11,670 bases of DNA from Selenomonadaceae bacterium (lineage in GTDB: Bacteria > Bacillota > Negativicutes > Selenomonadales > Selenomonadaceae): NCBI GenBank assembly GCA_017529085.1, contig JAFXOC010000408.1, forward strand, positions 1-11,670. The letters are read 5' to 3'. Below are positions 1 to 7,966 of the stretch, piece after piece. Under the pieces are notes generated by a model. It was not told the origin of the DNA and searched no databases. It worked only from the letters and a program-made list of their open reading frames with translations. Within the stretch, counting starts at the first letter, position 1, and each line of letters starts with the position of its first letter. Position numbers and translations under genes: made by a program.

Positions 1-94
1 GTCCGATTTGTTATTGCAATTTTCGTCTTTTTGCTGTAACAAAAAATTATCATCAAAAAACTTTTTTCTTGTTAAATTCTGCAAGAAGGTTTAT

Positions 95-100
95 TATAAT
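95..100 (+). promoter_or_regulatory. Probable -10 box of the argC operon promoter
   Basis: A perfect TATAAT lies 30 bp upstream of the argC start codon, in an AT-rich leader (1-129) that holds no gene. The -35 region is poor: TTAAAT at 72-77 has the right 17-bp spacing but only about half the consensus bases, and TTGTTA at 69-74 would need a 20-bp spacer. A short inverted repeat, TTCTTG (66-71) and CAAGAA (82-87), overlaps the -35 area and the spacer and could be an operator. I see no full arginine-repressor (ARG) box. Confidence 0.5.
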
Positions 101-129
101 TGATTAGAAATATAGCGGGAGTGATTTTA

Positions 130-1164
130 ATGAAAGTTGCGGTTGTCGGCGCTACGGGGTACGCGGGAGCGGAACTTCTATCTATCCTATACAGGCATAA
201 AGAAACAGAAGTCGCTTATATTACCTCAGAGAGTCATACCGGTGAAAATATTTCGGATATTTATCTTCATTTAAGAGGTCTTTACGACATGACGCTTTCC
301 GGCATGAAGGATATAGAAGAAATAGGCGACGAATGCGATGCCATCTTTATCGCCCTGCCTCACGGTCACGCCATGAATGTCGGTCGCGCGCTTCAAGACA
401 AAAAGGCTCGTATAATAGATTTAGGCGCGGATTATCGGTTCAACGATGTTTCCGTTTATGAAAAATGGTACAAGGTTTCCCACACCCATAAAGAAGCCAA
501 ACGAGTCTATGGACTTGCGGAAATTTACAGGGATAAAATTAAAAACGCAAAAATTATCGGCAACGCGGGTTGCTACACCACTGCAAGTATTTTAGCGCTT
601 GCGCCCTTGGTAAAAAATCATCTGGTAGAAACGAACACTATAATCATAGATGCAAAATCTGGTGTATCCGGGGCGGGACGCTCCGCAAAACAGGCAAATT
701 TATTCGGCGAACTCTGCGGCAGCTTTAAGGCTTACGGCGTGGCAAATCATCGTCATACACCTGAAATTGAACAGGCTCTCTCGGATTTATCCGGAGAAAA
801 TATTCTCTTAAACTTTACTCCTCATTTAGTTCCTATGGGGCGCGGAATATTGGCGACGGCTTACGCAAATCTAAAATCAAATACAGCGCCGGAAGATGTG
901 GATAAAGCATTTTATGATATGTATAACGATGAATATTTTATAAGGCTTTTGGGAAGAGGCGCTTACCCCGCCACAAAAAACGTGCGGGGTTCTAATTTCT
1001 GTGATATTGCTTGGCATATCGACGAACGCACGGGAAGAGTTATCGTTCTTTCCGTTATAGATAATTTGGTAAAAGGCGCGGCGGGACAGGCAGTACAGAA
1101 TTTTAACATAGCGTTTGGTGTCGATGAAAAAGAGGGACTAGATTACGTCCCTGTTTATCCTTGA
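130..1164 (+). CDS. argC: N-acetyl-gamma-glutamyl-phosphate reductase
   Basis: ArgC reduces N-acetylglutamyl-5-phosphate to the semialdehyde with NADPH, the third step of arginine/ornithine synthesis in the cytoplasm. The 344-residue protein has the usual family length. It opens with a Rossmann nucleotide-binding loop GATGYAG (residues 7-13), has ALPHGHA near residue 75, and carries the catalytic cysteine C148 in GNAGCYTT. The partner histidine lies in HRHTPE (about residue 209). I chose the ATG at 130 because GGAG at 118-121 sits 8 bp ahead of it and MKVAVVGATG is the normal family start; an in-frame TTG at 100 would overlap the -10 box. It is the first gene of argCJBD, 13 bp before argJ. 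Confidence 0.96.
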   Translation: MKVAVVGATGYAGAELLSILYRHKETEVAYITSESHTGENISDIYLHLRGLYDMTLSGMKDIEEIGDECDAIFIALPHGHAMNVGRALQDKKARIIDLGADYRFNDVSVYEKWYKVSHTHKEAKRVYGLAEIYRDKIKNAKIIGNAGCYTTASILALAPLVKNHLVETNTIIIDAKSGVSGAGRSAKQANLFGELCGSFKAYGVANHRHTPEIEQALSDLSGENILLNFTPHLVPMGRGILATAYANLKSNTAPEDVDKAFYDMYNDEYFIRLLGRGAYPATKNVRGSNFCDIAWHIDERTGRVIVLSVIDNLVKGAAGQAVQNFNIAFGVDEKEGLDYVPVYP

Positions 1165-1177
1165 TTTGGAGGTTTAT

Positions 1178-2389
1178 ATGTTTATTGAAAGCGATATGAA
1201 AAAAGGGGTAACGTTTCCTAAAGGATTTAAAGCAGCGGGAGTCAAAGCCGGAATAAAAAAAAGCGGCAATCTTGATGTGGCTGTTGTGTATTCTGAAAAA
1301 GATGCGACGGTAGCGGGGGTTTTTACCACAAACAAAGTAGCCGCCGCTCCCGTTTATGTTTCAAAGGAAACAGTCGCAAATAAAAAAGCTCGGGCTATCG
1401 TGGCAAACGCAGGTTGCGCCAACGCTTGCACAGGCGAAGAAGGCATGAAAAACGCCCGTTTGATGGCAAAAATTGCCGCAACAGAACTTAATTGCGACGA
1501 AAAAAAAGTTGCAGTGGCTTCAACCGGCATAATAGGCGCGCAGCTTCCCATGGATAAGATGGAGAAAGGCATAAAAGACGCGATTAAGGAACTTTCCGTT
1601 GAAGGAGGCGTTAACGCTTCCAACGCCATTATTACCACTGACACAAAACCAAAAACTCTTGCCTACGAATTGACTTTAGGCGGCAAATCTGTTCGCATTG
1701 GCGCCATGGCAAAAGGTTCCGGGATGATTCAGCCCAACATGGCGACAATGCTTGCTTTTATCACGACTGACGCAAATATTAGTCAGGAACTTTTGCAGGA
1801 GGCTCTTTCAAAGACCGCAGAAATTACATTTAATATGATTTCCGTTGACGGCGACATGAGCACTAACGATATGGCTGTAATTCTTGCCAATGGAGCTGCG
1901 GATAATCCTGAAATAACAAAAAAAGACGAAGATTATAAAACTTTTTGCAACGCTCTTTTTGAAGTCTGTGAAAATCTCGCCAAACGCATAGCCGCAGACG
2001 GCGAAGGGGCTACAAAATTTTTGACGGTAAACGTAACAAACGCCAAAAATTTCAACGACGCAAAAACAATAGCCATGAGCGTCGCGAAATCCCCATTGGT
2101 TAAAACTGCGTTTTTCGGTGAAGATCCCAACTGGGGACGCGTTATCTGCGCCGTAGGATATGCAGGCGTTGACATTAATCCCGATAAGGTATCAATAAAA
2201 TTCGGCGACGTTCCCGTATATGAAAAGGGTCAGGGCGCATCTCACGACGACGAAGCGTTGAAAAAAGTTATGGCAGCTCACGACATAGCGATAAATGTCG
2301 ACATGAACGACGGAGACACGGACGCTACCGTTTGGACCTGCGATTTCTCGTACGAATACGTAAAGATTAACGGCGAATATCATACTTAA
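1178..2389 (+). CDS. argJ: Bifunctional glutamate N-acetyltransferase / amino-acid acetyltransferase
   Basis: ArgJ moves the acetyl group from N-acetylornithine to glutamate, releasing ornithine and regenerating N-acetylglutamate. Many members also acetylate glutamate from acetyl-CoA, and the neighbourhood has no argA or argE, which fits a cyclic pathway. The 403-residue protein has the family self-cleavage site in NMATMLAF, with cleavage expected between A189 and T190, so T190 becomes the nucleophile and N-terminus of the beta chain. KGSGMI just before it and GEDPNWGR (oxyanion/active-site region in the C-terminal half) are also typical. The ATG at 1178 has GGAGG at 1168-1172, spacing 5. Whether it is mono- or bifunctional cannot be read from sequence alone. 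Confidence 0.95.
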   Translation: MFIESDMKKGVTFPKGFKAAGVKAGIKKSGNLDVAVVYSEKDATVAGVFTTNKVAAAPVYVSKETVANKKARAIVANAGCANACTGEEGMKNARLMAKIAATELNCDEKKVAVASTGIIGAQLPMDKMEKGIKDAIKELSVEGGVNASNAIITTDTKPKTLAYELTLGGKSVRIGAMAKGSGMIQPNMATMLAFITTDANISQELLQEALSKTAEITFNMISVDGDMSTNDMAVILANGAADNPEITKKDEDYKTFCNALFEVCENLAKRIAADGEGATKFLTVNVTNAKNFNDAKTIAMSVAKSPLVKTAFFGEDPNWGRVICAVGYAGVDINPDKVSIKFGDVPVYEKGQGASHDDEALKKVMAAHDIAINVDMNDGDTDATVWTCDFSYEYVKINGEYHT

Positions 2390-2408
2390 ATAGTTGGGAC
2401 GTGAGAAT

Positions 2409-3293
2409 ATGTACAGCGCAGAAGAACAGGCGGAGATTTTGGTCGACGCTTTGCCTTTTATTAGGGAGTTTTACGGCAAGACCATCGTTGTTAAATACGG
2501 CGGCAACGCCATGATAAACGATGATTTAAAAGAAAAGGTAATGAAGGACATAGCCCTGATGAAATATGTAGGGATAAAACCTGTTATCGTTCACGGCGGC
2601 GGTCCCGAAATTACGGGGTTTTTAAAGAAGGTGGGTAAAGAGTCTTCCTTTGTCAGCGGTTTAAGGGTAACAGACGAAGAAACCGTAGAAATTGCCGAAA
2701 TGGTGCTGGACGGTAAAATAAATTCCGAGATTGTGAACAGACTTAACCGTTCGGGGGTGCGCGCCGTTGGCTTAAGCGGAAAAGACGCGGGACTAATTCG
2801 AGCAAAAAAGAAACTCGCAACAGTTTATGAAGGCGATGAAAAAAAACGGGTAGACATCGGCTATGTCGGGCAGATTATAAGCGTCGACAGCTCTGTCTTG
2901 GAAGATTTGATGGAAAAAGACTACATTCCGGTAATCGCCCCGATCGGGGTTGACGAGAGTGGAGTAAGCTACAACATCAACGCCGATGATGTGGCAAGTG
3001 AACTTGCGGGAGCGTTAAAGGCGGAAAAACTTTTGCTTTTGACTGACATTGAAGGTGTTTACAAGGATTATAACGATAAGAGCAGTTTTATGTCTTCAAT
3101 CAGCGCAACAGAAGCTATGGAGTACATAAAAGATGGCGTTATATCAGGCGGTATGATTCCTAAAGTCAAAGCCTGTTTGAGGGCAATTGAAACAGGCGCA
3201 AAGAAAACTCATATTATAGACGGCAGATTGCCTCATTCCATCATACTTGAAATTTTCACCTCTAAAGGCGTTGGCACGCAAGTTGAAGCATAA
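2409..3293 (+). CDS. argB: Acetylglutamate kinase, arginine-sensitive type
   Basis: ArgB phosphorylates N-acetylglutamate with ATP, the second step of the pathway. The 294-residue protein shows the amino-acid-kinase fold motifs VVKYGGNAM (K29 and the glycines), VIVHGGGPEI (about 59-68) and GGMIPKV (K252). Two features mark the hexameric, feedback-inhibited class: an N-terminal helix before the kinase core (about residues 3-22), which enzymes like that of E. coli lack, and a C-terminal arginine-site signature around 268-290 with H268, DGR, HS, E281 and GVGT. Arginine inhibition is therefore a strong inference. The ATG at 2409 has only a weak Shine-Dalgarno (GTGAG at 2401-2405); a TTG at 2394 in frame has none, so 2409 is preferred. 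It lies 19 bp after argJ. Confidence 0.95.
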   Translation: MYSAEEQAEILVDALPFIREFYGKTIVVKYGGNAMINDDLKEKVMKDIALMKYVGIKPVIVHGGGPEITGFLKKVGKESSFVSGLRVTDEETVEIAEMVLDGKINSEIVNRLNRSGVRAVGLSGKDAGLIRAKKKLATVYEGDEKKRVDIGYVGQIISVDSSVLEDLMEKDYIPVIAPIGVDESGVSYNINADDVASELAGALKAEKLLLLTDIEGVYKDYNDKSSFMSSISATEAMEYIKDGVISGGMIPKVKACLRAIETGAKKTHIIDGRLPHSIILEIFTSKGVGTQVEA

Positions 3294-3305
3294 AGGGAGA
3301 AATAT

Positions 3306-4502
3306 ATGACGAAGAACGACATTTTTGAGCGAGACGGTAAGGATTATCTTCCTGTTTTCAATCGTTATAAAATAGTGTTGGAGCGTGGCGAAGGGGTTTA
3401 CCTCTACGATAGCGAAGGTAGAAAGTATCTGGACTTCTTGGCGGGAATCGCGGTAAATGTGTTGGGACACGGTTACAAGCCATTGGTAGATGCGATTTCC
3501 GAGCACGCAAAAAAGCTTATTCACTGTTCCAATCTATATTATACGAAAGCGCAGGCGGATGCCGCGGAAAAGCTTACAAAACTCAGCGGCCTTGATCGCG
3601 CCTTTTTCTGTAATTCCGGAGCTGAAGCCAACGAAGGCGCGATAAAGATAGCCAGAAAATACGCTCATTCCATTGACGGAGCCAAGTCGGAGATTATAAC
3701 GGCATTGGATAGTTTTCACGGTCGCACGATAGCCACGCTTACAGCAACGGGACAACCTCATTATCAAGAGGGCTTTGGTCCCCTTCCCGCAGGTTTTTCT
3801 TATGTAGAATACAACGATATAGAGGAACTTGAGAAGAAAATAAGCGACAAGACCGCGGCTGTCATGCTGGAGACCATTCAAGGCGAAGGCGGGATCCATC
3901 CTCCTAAAGACGGATATTTAAAAAAAGTACGGGAACTTTGCGATAAACACGGCGCGCTCTTAATTTTGGACGAAATACAGTCCGGTATCGGGCGATCGGG
4001 AAAGTTTTTCGCTTATGAAAAATACGACGTGTTGCCGGACATTGTCACATTAGCGAAGGGCTTGGCGGGAGGAGTGCCTATAGGAGCCTTTGCGACGACA
4101 GAAAAAGTTGCGAAAGTTTTAAAACCGGGTGACCACGGCACGACTTTCGGGGGGAATCCATTAGCTTGCGCAGCCGCCAATGTGATATTAGACACAGTGC
4201 CTACAAAAGATTTCCTACGTCACGTTGAAGAAGTCGGCGAATATTTTAAGAAAAAACTGTTTAAGCTAAAAGAAAAATATCCCGATATTATAAGAGAAGT
4301 TCGAGGCGAAGGGCTTATGTTGGGCGCAGAACTTGCTTTTCCCGGAAGAGATGTTGTAGATGAGGTATTAAAAAAGGGCGCTATTATAAACGTGACATCG
4401 GGAAATGTTTTGCGTTTTATACCTTCGCTTACAATAGAAAAACAACATGTTGATAAAGTGGTTGAACTTATCAACGAAGTTTTTGAAAAAAATAATAGGT
4501 AA
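3306..4502 (+). CDS. argD: Acetylornithine aminotransferase
   Basis: ArgD converts N-acetylglutamate semialdehyde plus glutamate to N-acetylornithine and 2-oxoglutarate; in some bacteria it also serves lysine synthesis. The 398-residue protein is a class-III PLP aminotransferase. Visible motifs are FCNSGAEANE (about 101-110, PLP-phosphate contact), SFHGRT (about 136-141), LILDEIQSG with D222, and TLAKGLAGG, where K251 should form the Schiff base. HGTTFGGNPL follows. The ATG at 3306 has GGGAG at 3295-3299, spacing 6, and lies 12 bp after argB. It ends the arginine block: no argF, argG or argH follows, so the ornithine-to-arginine steps must be encoded elsewhere. Confidence 0.95.
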   Translation: MTKNDIFERDGKDYLPVFNRYKIVLERGEGVYLYDSEGRKYLDFLAGIAVNVLGHGYKPLVDAISEHAKKLIHCSNLYYTKAQADAAEKLTKLSGLDRAFFCNSGAEANEGAIKIARKYAHSIDGAKSEIITALDSFHGRTIATLTATGQPHYQEGFGPLPAGFSYVEYNDIEELEKKISDKTAAVMLETIQGEGGIHPPKDGYLKKVRELCDKHGALLILDEIQSGIGRSGKFFAYEKYDVLPDIVTLAKGLAGGVPIGAFATTEKVAKVLKPGDHGTTFGGNPLACAAANVILDTVPTKDFLRHVEEVGEYFKKKLFKLKEKYPDIIREVRGEGLMLGAELAFPGRDVVDEVLKKGAIINVTSGNVLRFIPSLTIEKQHVDKVVELINEVFEKNNR

Positions 4503-4570
4503 AAAGAGGAATTTAAGGCATCCTTATAGAAGTTTTCCGTAATGACAAGGATAAAAGTGGGGGGATAGCG

Positions 4571-4822
4571 ATGGTCAGCGACGAGACTATGATGTTTCGC
4601 TTCGGGGCGGATGAAAATCGGGCGGAGCACGTAATAGGGAGTACGGTGAAAGCTATGGTTGAGAAAGGCTATAATCCCGTAAACCAACTTGTGGGCTATC
4701 TCGCTTCGGGAGATCCCACATATATTACGAGCCACAACGATGCAAGAAATTTAATAAGGTCCCTTGAAAGGGATGAAGTGCTTGAGGAGCTTGTAAGATT
4801 TTACTTAGAGAAACACGAATGA
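4571..4822 (+). CDS. ireB: IreB family regulatory phosphoprotein (UPF0297)
   Basis: This 83-residue protein matches the UPF0297/IreB family (YrzL in Bacillus). In Enterococcus faecalis, IreB is a small dimeric substrate of the Ser/Thr kinase IreK that negatively affects cephalosporin resistance; elsewhere its job is little known. The family hallmarks are the N-terminal SDETMMF, the GYNPVNQLVGY segment and the SGDPTYI/ARNLIR region. T6 corresponds to one of the threonines phosphorylated in E. faecalis, and S3 stands at about the other site. The ATG at 4571 has a G-rich Shine-Dalgarno (4559-4564) at spacing 6. The stop overlaps the ruvX start by 4 bp, so the two are translationally coupled. In most Bacillota alaS lies just upstream; here argD does. 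Confidence 0.92.
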   Translation: MVSDETMMFRFGADENRAEHVIGSTVKAMVEKGYNPVNQLVGYLASGDPTYITSHNDARNLIRSLERDEVLEELVRFYLEKHE

Positions 4823-5250
4823 AAAGATATTTGGGACTAGATGTAGGCAACGCCACTATCGGCGTTGCCGTCAGCGATTTGTTGGGTTTAACGGCGCAGG
4901 GCGTGGAAACTATAAGGCGAAAGGATTTAAAAAGCGATTTTAATCGGTTAGAAGAGCTTGCAAAAAAATTTGAAACATATTCTTTCGTAATAGGATTACC
5001 GAAGCACATGAACGGCGATGAGGGGGAACGTTGCCAAATTACTCGAGAATTTGCCGATAAACTGAAAGAAGCATTGCCGAAAGCGGAAATTTTCTTTTGG
5101 GATGAAAGACTCACTACGGTAGCGGCTACCAAAACGCTTGTAGCGGCGGATGTAAGTCGCAAAAAGCAAAAAAAATTTGTTGATAAAATGGCGGCTATCC
5201 TTATATTGCAAGGATATCTGGACAGAATGTCAATGACAAGACAGGAGTGA
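4819..5250 (+). CDS. ruvX: RuvX/YqgF family RNase H-fold nuclease (pre-16S rRNA processing)
   Basis: The 143-residue protein is a YqgF/RuvX family member, an RNase H-like nuclease implicated in maturing the 5' end of 16S rRNA, with an older assignment as a Holliday junction resolvase. The acidic catalytic residues are all visible: D8 in LGLDVGNATIGVAVSD, D95/E96 in WDERLTT, and D122 in VDKMAAILILQGYLD. GLPKHMNGDEG (about 59-69) is the conserved loop. The start has little Shine-Dalgarno of its own and overlaps the ireB stop as ATGA, pointing to coupled translation. Length is normal for the family. Which activity dominates here cannot be told from sequence. Confidence 0.93.
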   Translation: MKRYLGLDVGNATIGVAVSDLLGLTAQGVETIRRKDLKSDFNRLEELAKKFETYSFVIGLPKHMNGDEGERCQITREFADKLKEALPKAEIFFWDERLTTVAATKTLVAADVSRKKQKKFVDKMAAILILQGYLDRMSMTRQE

Positions 5251-5255
5251 TAAAG

Positions 5256-5591
5256 ATGGCTGATATGGAAAATTTTAACGATGAGGATTTTATGGACGAC
5301 GACTATATAGTGGTTGAAATGACGGATGACGAAGGCAATGTTTATCCTTACGTCCAAGAAATGGTCATTCCCGTAGGCAATGATGAATTTGCTCTCTTGG
5401 TTCCTATGGAAGCAGATGATGTGGAACATGACGAAGGTTGCGACTGCGGTTGCGGGGAAGACGATGTCATTATCGCAAAGATGGTGAAGGACGAAAGCGG
5501 CGAGATTGAGTATATCGAACCAACCGATGAAGAATTTGCCTTGGTCGAAAAAGCGTACGACGCTATGTTTGAAGACGAAGAGGACGAGTAA
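5256..5591 (+). CDS. DUF1292 (YrzB-like) acidic protein
   Basis: This 111-residue protein has the position and character of DUF1292 proteins, whose function is unknown. It is very acidic (Asp/Glu-rich at both ends) with a short beta-rich core (TDDEGNVYPYVQEM, then NDEFALLVPME). A CDCGC cluster (C62, C64, C66) set between acidic residues could bind a metal; that is inference. A GTG at 5247 is in frame, but the ATG at 5256 has AGGAG at 5243-5247, spacing 8, inside the end of ruvX, so I start there. It is 5 bp after ruvX and is followed directly by an intrinsic terminator. No signal peptide or membrane segment is seen. Confidence 0.85.
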   Translation: MADMENFNDEDFMDDDYIVVEMTDDEGNVYPYVQEMVIPVGNDEFALLVPMEADDVEHDEGCDCGCGEDDVIIAKMVKDESGEIEYIEPTDEEFALVEKAYDAMFEDEEDE

Positions 5592-5600
5592 GAAAGTGAG

Positions 5601-5634
5601 GCTGTCGCTTGAAATGTTAAGCGGCAGCTTTTTT
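5601..5634 (+). terminator. Intrinsic terminator between the DUF1292 gene and mltG
   Basis: A 10-bp stem, GCTGTCGCTT (5601-5610) with AAGCGGCAGC (5619-5628), contains one G-U pair and closes an 8-nt loop. It is followed by six T residues (5629-5634). This is a standard Rho-independent terminator starting 9 bp after the DUF1292 stop. The mltG ribosome binding site begins right after the T run, so downstream genes need read-through or another promoter. Confidence 0.85.
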
Positions 5635-5648
5635 AAGGCGGTGCCGAC

Positions 5649-6746
5649 TTGATTAAAGAATGGTTAAACGACGCTAAAAATTGGCTTGCGGATAAATTTT
5701 CGTACAATAGAGAAATTTTTTCCTTTGAAAAAAAAGAAATTACGGAACTATTCGAATTAAAATATATATTGATTGTTGTTGCATCTTTTTTTCTTGCTGT
5801 TATCATAGGAATGGTTTATGGATTTCGCGAAGGAAATTTACCGGAAAACAAAAACAGAATTGTTTATGTTAAGATTTCTCCGGGAATGAATGCAAGAGAA
5901 ATAGGCGCGCTTTTGGAAGCCAAAAGAGTGATAGCTAACAGCAATCGTTTTTGGTTATTAGCTAAATTCAGGGGTTACGAAAGTTCTTTTCTAGCCGGAA
6001 GTTATAAGTTCCATGAAGGAGCCGGCACAGAGGCGGCTTTAAACAAGTTGAAATCCGGCGAGATGGACGAAATAAAAATTGTTGTGCCGGAAGGGTTTAC
6101 CGTTAAAGATATTGCCAAACGACTTGAAAGTGAAGGAGTTGCGAAAAGCGATGTGTTTTTGCAAAAAGCAAAAAATTTTCGTCCCTACGACTATATTGAA
6201 AAGCGAAACGATGTTGATTTTGCGGCTGAAGGATTCTTATTCCCCGCTACTTATAAGTTTGACAGCGACATAACCGAAGACGAGATTTTAAACACTATGG
6301 CAAAGACCTTTGACCACCGCTTGACAAAAGCCATGCGTGACAGAGCCAAAGAGATGAATCTTTCGATTTATGAGCTGATTACCATGGCCTCGTTAATTGA
6401 AAAAGAGGCAAAATTTAAAGAGGACCAGCCCATTATCGCTCAAGTTTTTTATAAGCGACTTTCCTTAAATATGCCGCTTCAATCGGACGCAACCTTGCAG
6501 TATTTGATGGACGCTCCAAAAGAAGACGTAAGTTTAAGCGATACTGAGCTTGAATCGCCGTATAATACCTATCAAAATGCGGGACTGCCGCCGGGACCTG
6601 TGGCAAATCCGGGAGAAGAAGCGATAAACGCAGCTTTGTACCCTGCCGATACGGATTATCTCTACTTCGTAGCGGACAGAGAGGGTCATAACCATTATAC
6701 ATACAATTATTCCGACCATCTTGATAAAGTTCACGAGGTACGTTGA
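5649..6746 (+). CDS. mltG: Endolytic peptidoglycan transglycosylase MltG (YceG-like)
   Basis: MltG is a membrane-anchored lytic transglycosylase that cuts nascent glycan strands and is thought to end their elongation. The 365-residue protein has a cytoplasmic stretch of about 38 residues, one membrane helix (about 39-58), then an extracellular LysM-like part and the YceG catalytic domain. The family core is present: ASLIEKEAK with the likely catalytic glutamate E251, LQSDATLQY (about 278-286), SPYNTY, and GLPPGPVANPG, ending in YLYFVADREGHNHYT. I use the TTG at 5649, since AAGGCGGTG (5635-5643) is a near-perfect Shine-Dalgarno 5 bp upstream and the next in-frame Met falls inside the membrane helix. 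Its stop overlaps the next start by 1 bp. Confidence 0.93.
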   Translation: MIKEWLNDAKNWLADKFSYNREIFSFEKKEITELFELKYILIVVASFFLAVIIGMVYGFREGNLPENKNRIVYVKISPGMNAREIGALLEAKRVIANSNRFWLLAKFRGYESSFLAGSYKFHEGAGTEAALNKLKSGEMDEIKIVVPEGFTVKDIAKRLESEGVAKSDVFLQKAKNFRPYDYIEKRNDVDFAAEGFLFPATYKFDSDITEDEILNTMAKTFDHRLTKAMRDRAKEMNLSIYELITMASLIEKEAKFKEDQPIIAQVFYKRLSLNMPLQSDATLQYLMDAPKEDVSLSDTELESPYNTYQNAGLPPGPVANPGEEAINAALYPADTDYLYFVADREGHNHYTYNYSDHLDKVHEVR

Positions 6747-7966
6747 TGGAAAAAGTAGAATTGCTTGCGCCCGCAGGAAACTTAGAGAAGTTAAAAGCCG
6801 CTATAATATATGGCGCAGACGCTGTGTATTTAGGCGGGAAAGATTTTTCATTACGGGCATTGGGAAAGAATTTTTCCGACGAAGAATTAAAAGAGGGAAT
6901 AGAATTTGTTCATTCCTACGGAAAAAAGGCTTATGTTACTCTAAATATATATCCTCATAACGACGATATGAAGCGGTTGCCGAATTTCGTTCGCTTTTTG
7001 GCAAATGTAGGAGTTGATGCCGTTTTAGTTTCGGATTTAGGCATTTTTATGATGGTAAGGGAAATCGCCCCCGAACTTTCCATACACATAAGCACTCAAG
7101 CAAACGTAACCAATTATGCGGCTGTCGCCGCATGGGAAAAACTGGGAGCAAAACGAGTTGTGCTTGCGAGGGAACTTTCCAAAGACGAAATATCCGATAT
7201 TCGAAAAAGGACTCCCCTACCCCTTGAAATTTTCGTCCATGGCGCAATGTGCGTTTCATATTCGGGTCGATGCCTAATTAGCGCGTATTTAACAGGGCGG
7301 GACTCCAACCGTGGCAATTGCGCCCAAAGCTGCCGATGGAACTACGAGCTAATCGAAAAAAATCGTCCCGATGAAAGCTTTCCCGTAGCCGAAGACGAAC
7401 GAGGGACATATTTCTTTAACTCCAAGGATTTATGCTTGCTTCCCTATATTAAAGATGCAATCGAAACAGGGGTAGCGAGTTTAAAGATTGAAGGGCGCAT
7501 GAAGAGCGTTAATTACGTTGCTACAGTAGTAAGAGCGTATAGGCTTGCAATTGACGCTTATTACAAAGACAAAGAAAATTTTTTTATTCGCGAAGAATGG
7601 CTGCAAGAAGTGGAAAAAGTTTCACACAGACCTTATTGGAGCGGTTTTTTCTTCGGAGATGGGAAAATCGGCGGGCAAGTTTACGGCACGTCATCTTATG
7701 AACAAGGCGCGGATTTTTTGGGAGTTTTGCTCTCGTATGATAAAACTTCGAAACGCGCAACTATTGAGCAACGTGGATGTTTGACAGAAGGGGAAAAAAT
7801 TGAAATTCTCCAGCCTAAAGGCGAAGTTTTATCCGTTGCTGTGAGGGATTTACGAAACGATGAAGGGGAAAAAATCGAACGAACTCCGCATCCAAAGGAG
7901 ATTTTTTCTTTCGCTTTGGATAAAAACGCAAAAAAATTTTCCATAATAAGAAGGGTAAACAAATGA
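6746..7966 (+). CDS. Peptidase U32 family protein, TrhP/YegQ-like (tRNA hydroxylation)
   Basis: U32 proteins are named as peptidases, but the well-studied members of this subgroup (TrhP of E. coli and Bacillus, RlhA) are needed for prephenate-dependent RNA hydroxylation, here probably of U34 in tRNA. The 406-residue protein begins ELLAPAGNLEKLKAAI and has the U32 signature EIFVHGAMCVSYSGRC (about 161-176). Four cysteines, C169, C176, C192 and C196 (the last two in NRGNCAQSC), match the positions that hold an Fe-S cluster in related U32 proteins such as UbiU/UbiV; the cluster is inferred here. ATG at 6746 has GAGGT at 6735-6739, spacing 6. Bacillus has two tandem genes (yrrN, yrrO) here; this genome shows one. 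It overlaps aroQ by 4 bp. Confidence 0.9.
   Translation: MEKVELLAPAGNLEKLKAAIIYGADAVYLGGKDFSLRALGKNFSDEELKEGIEFVHSYGKKAYVTLNIYPHNDDMKRLPNFVRFLANVGVDAVLVSDLGIFMMVREIAPELSIHISTQANVTNYAAVAAWEKLGAKRVVLARELSKDEISDIRKRTPLPLEIFVHGAMCVSYSGRCLISAYLTGRDSNRGNCAQSCRWNYELIEKNRPDESFPVAEDERGTYFFNSKDLCLLPYIKDAIETGVASLKIEGRMKSVNYVATVVRAYRLAIDAYYKDKENFFIREEWLQEVEKVSHRPYWSGFFFGDGKIGGQVYGTSSYEQGADFLGVLLSYDKTSKRATIEQRGCLTEGEKIEILQPKGEVLSVAVRDLRNDEGEKIERTPHPKEIFSFALDKNAKKFSIIRRVNK

Noticed and set aside
3144..3524. 126-codon minus-strand open frame across the argB/argD junction
   Set aside because: It lies fully opposite two well-supported genes, has no ribosome site and an implausible composition; it is a shadow.
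4220..4735. 171-codon minus-strand frame opposite the argD end and ireB
   Set aside because: Antisense shadow of argD and ireB, with no family motif and no supporting ribosome site.
4725..5429. 234-codon minus-strand open frame opposite ireB, ruvX and DUF1292
   Set aside because: Long, but antisense to three genes with clear motifs; its residues (runs of Ser, Phe, Ile) are what antisense of such codons gives.
6544..6746. Proline motif PPG in MltG as evidence of special coupling with the nearby efp
   Set aside because: GLPPGPV is a conserved motif of the MltG family everywhere, so its presence near efp carries no extra information.
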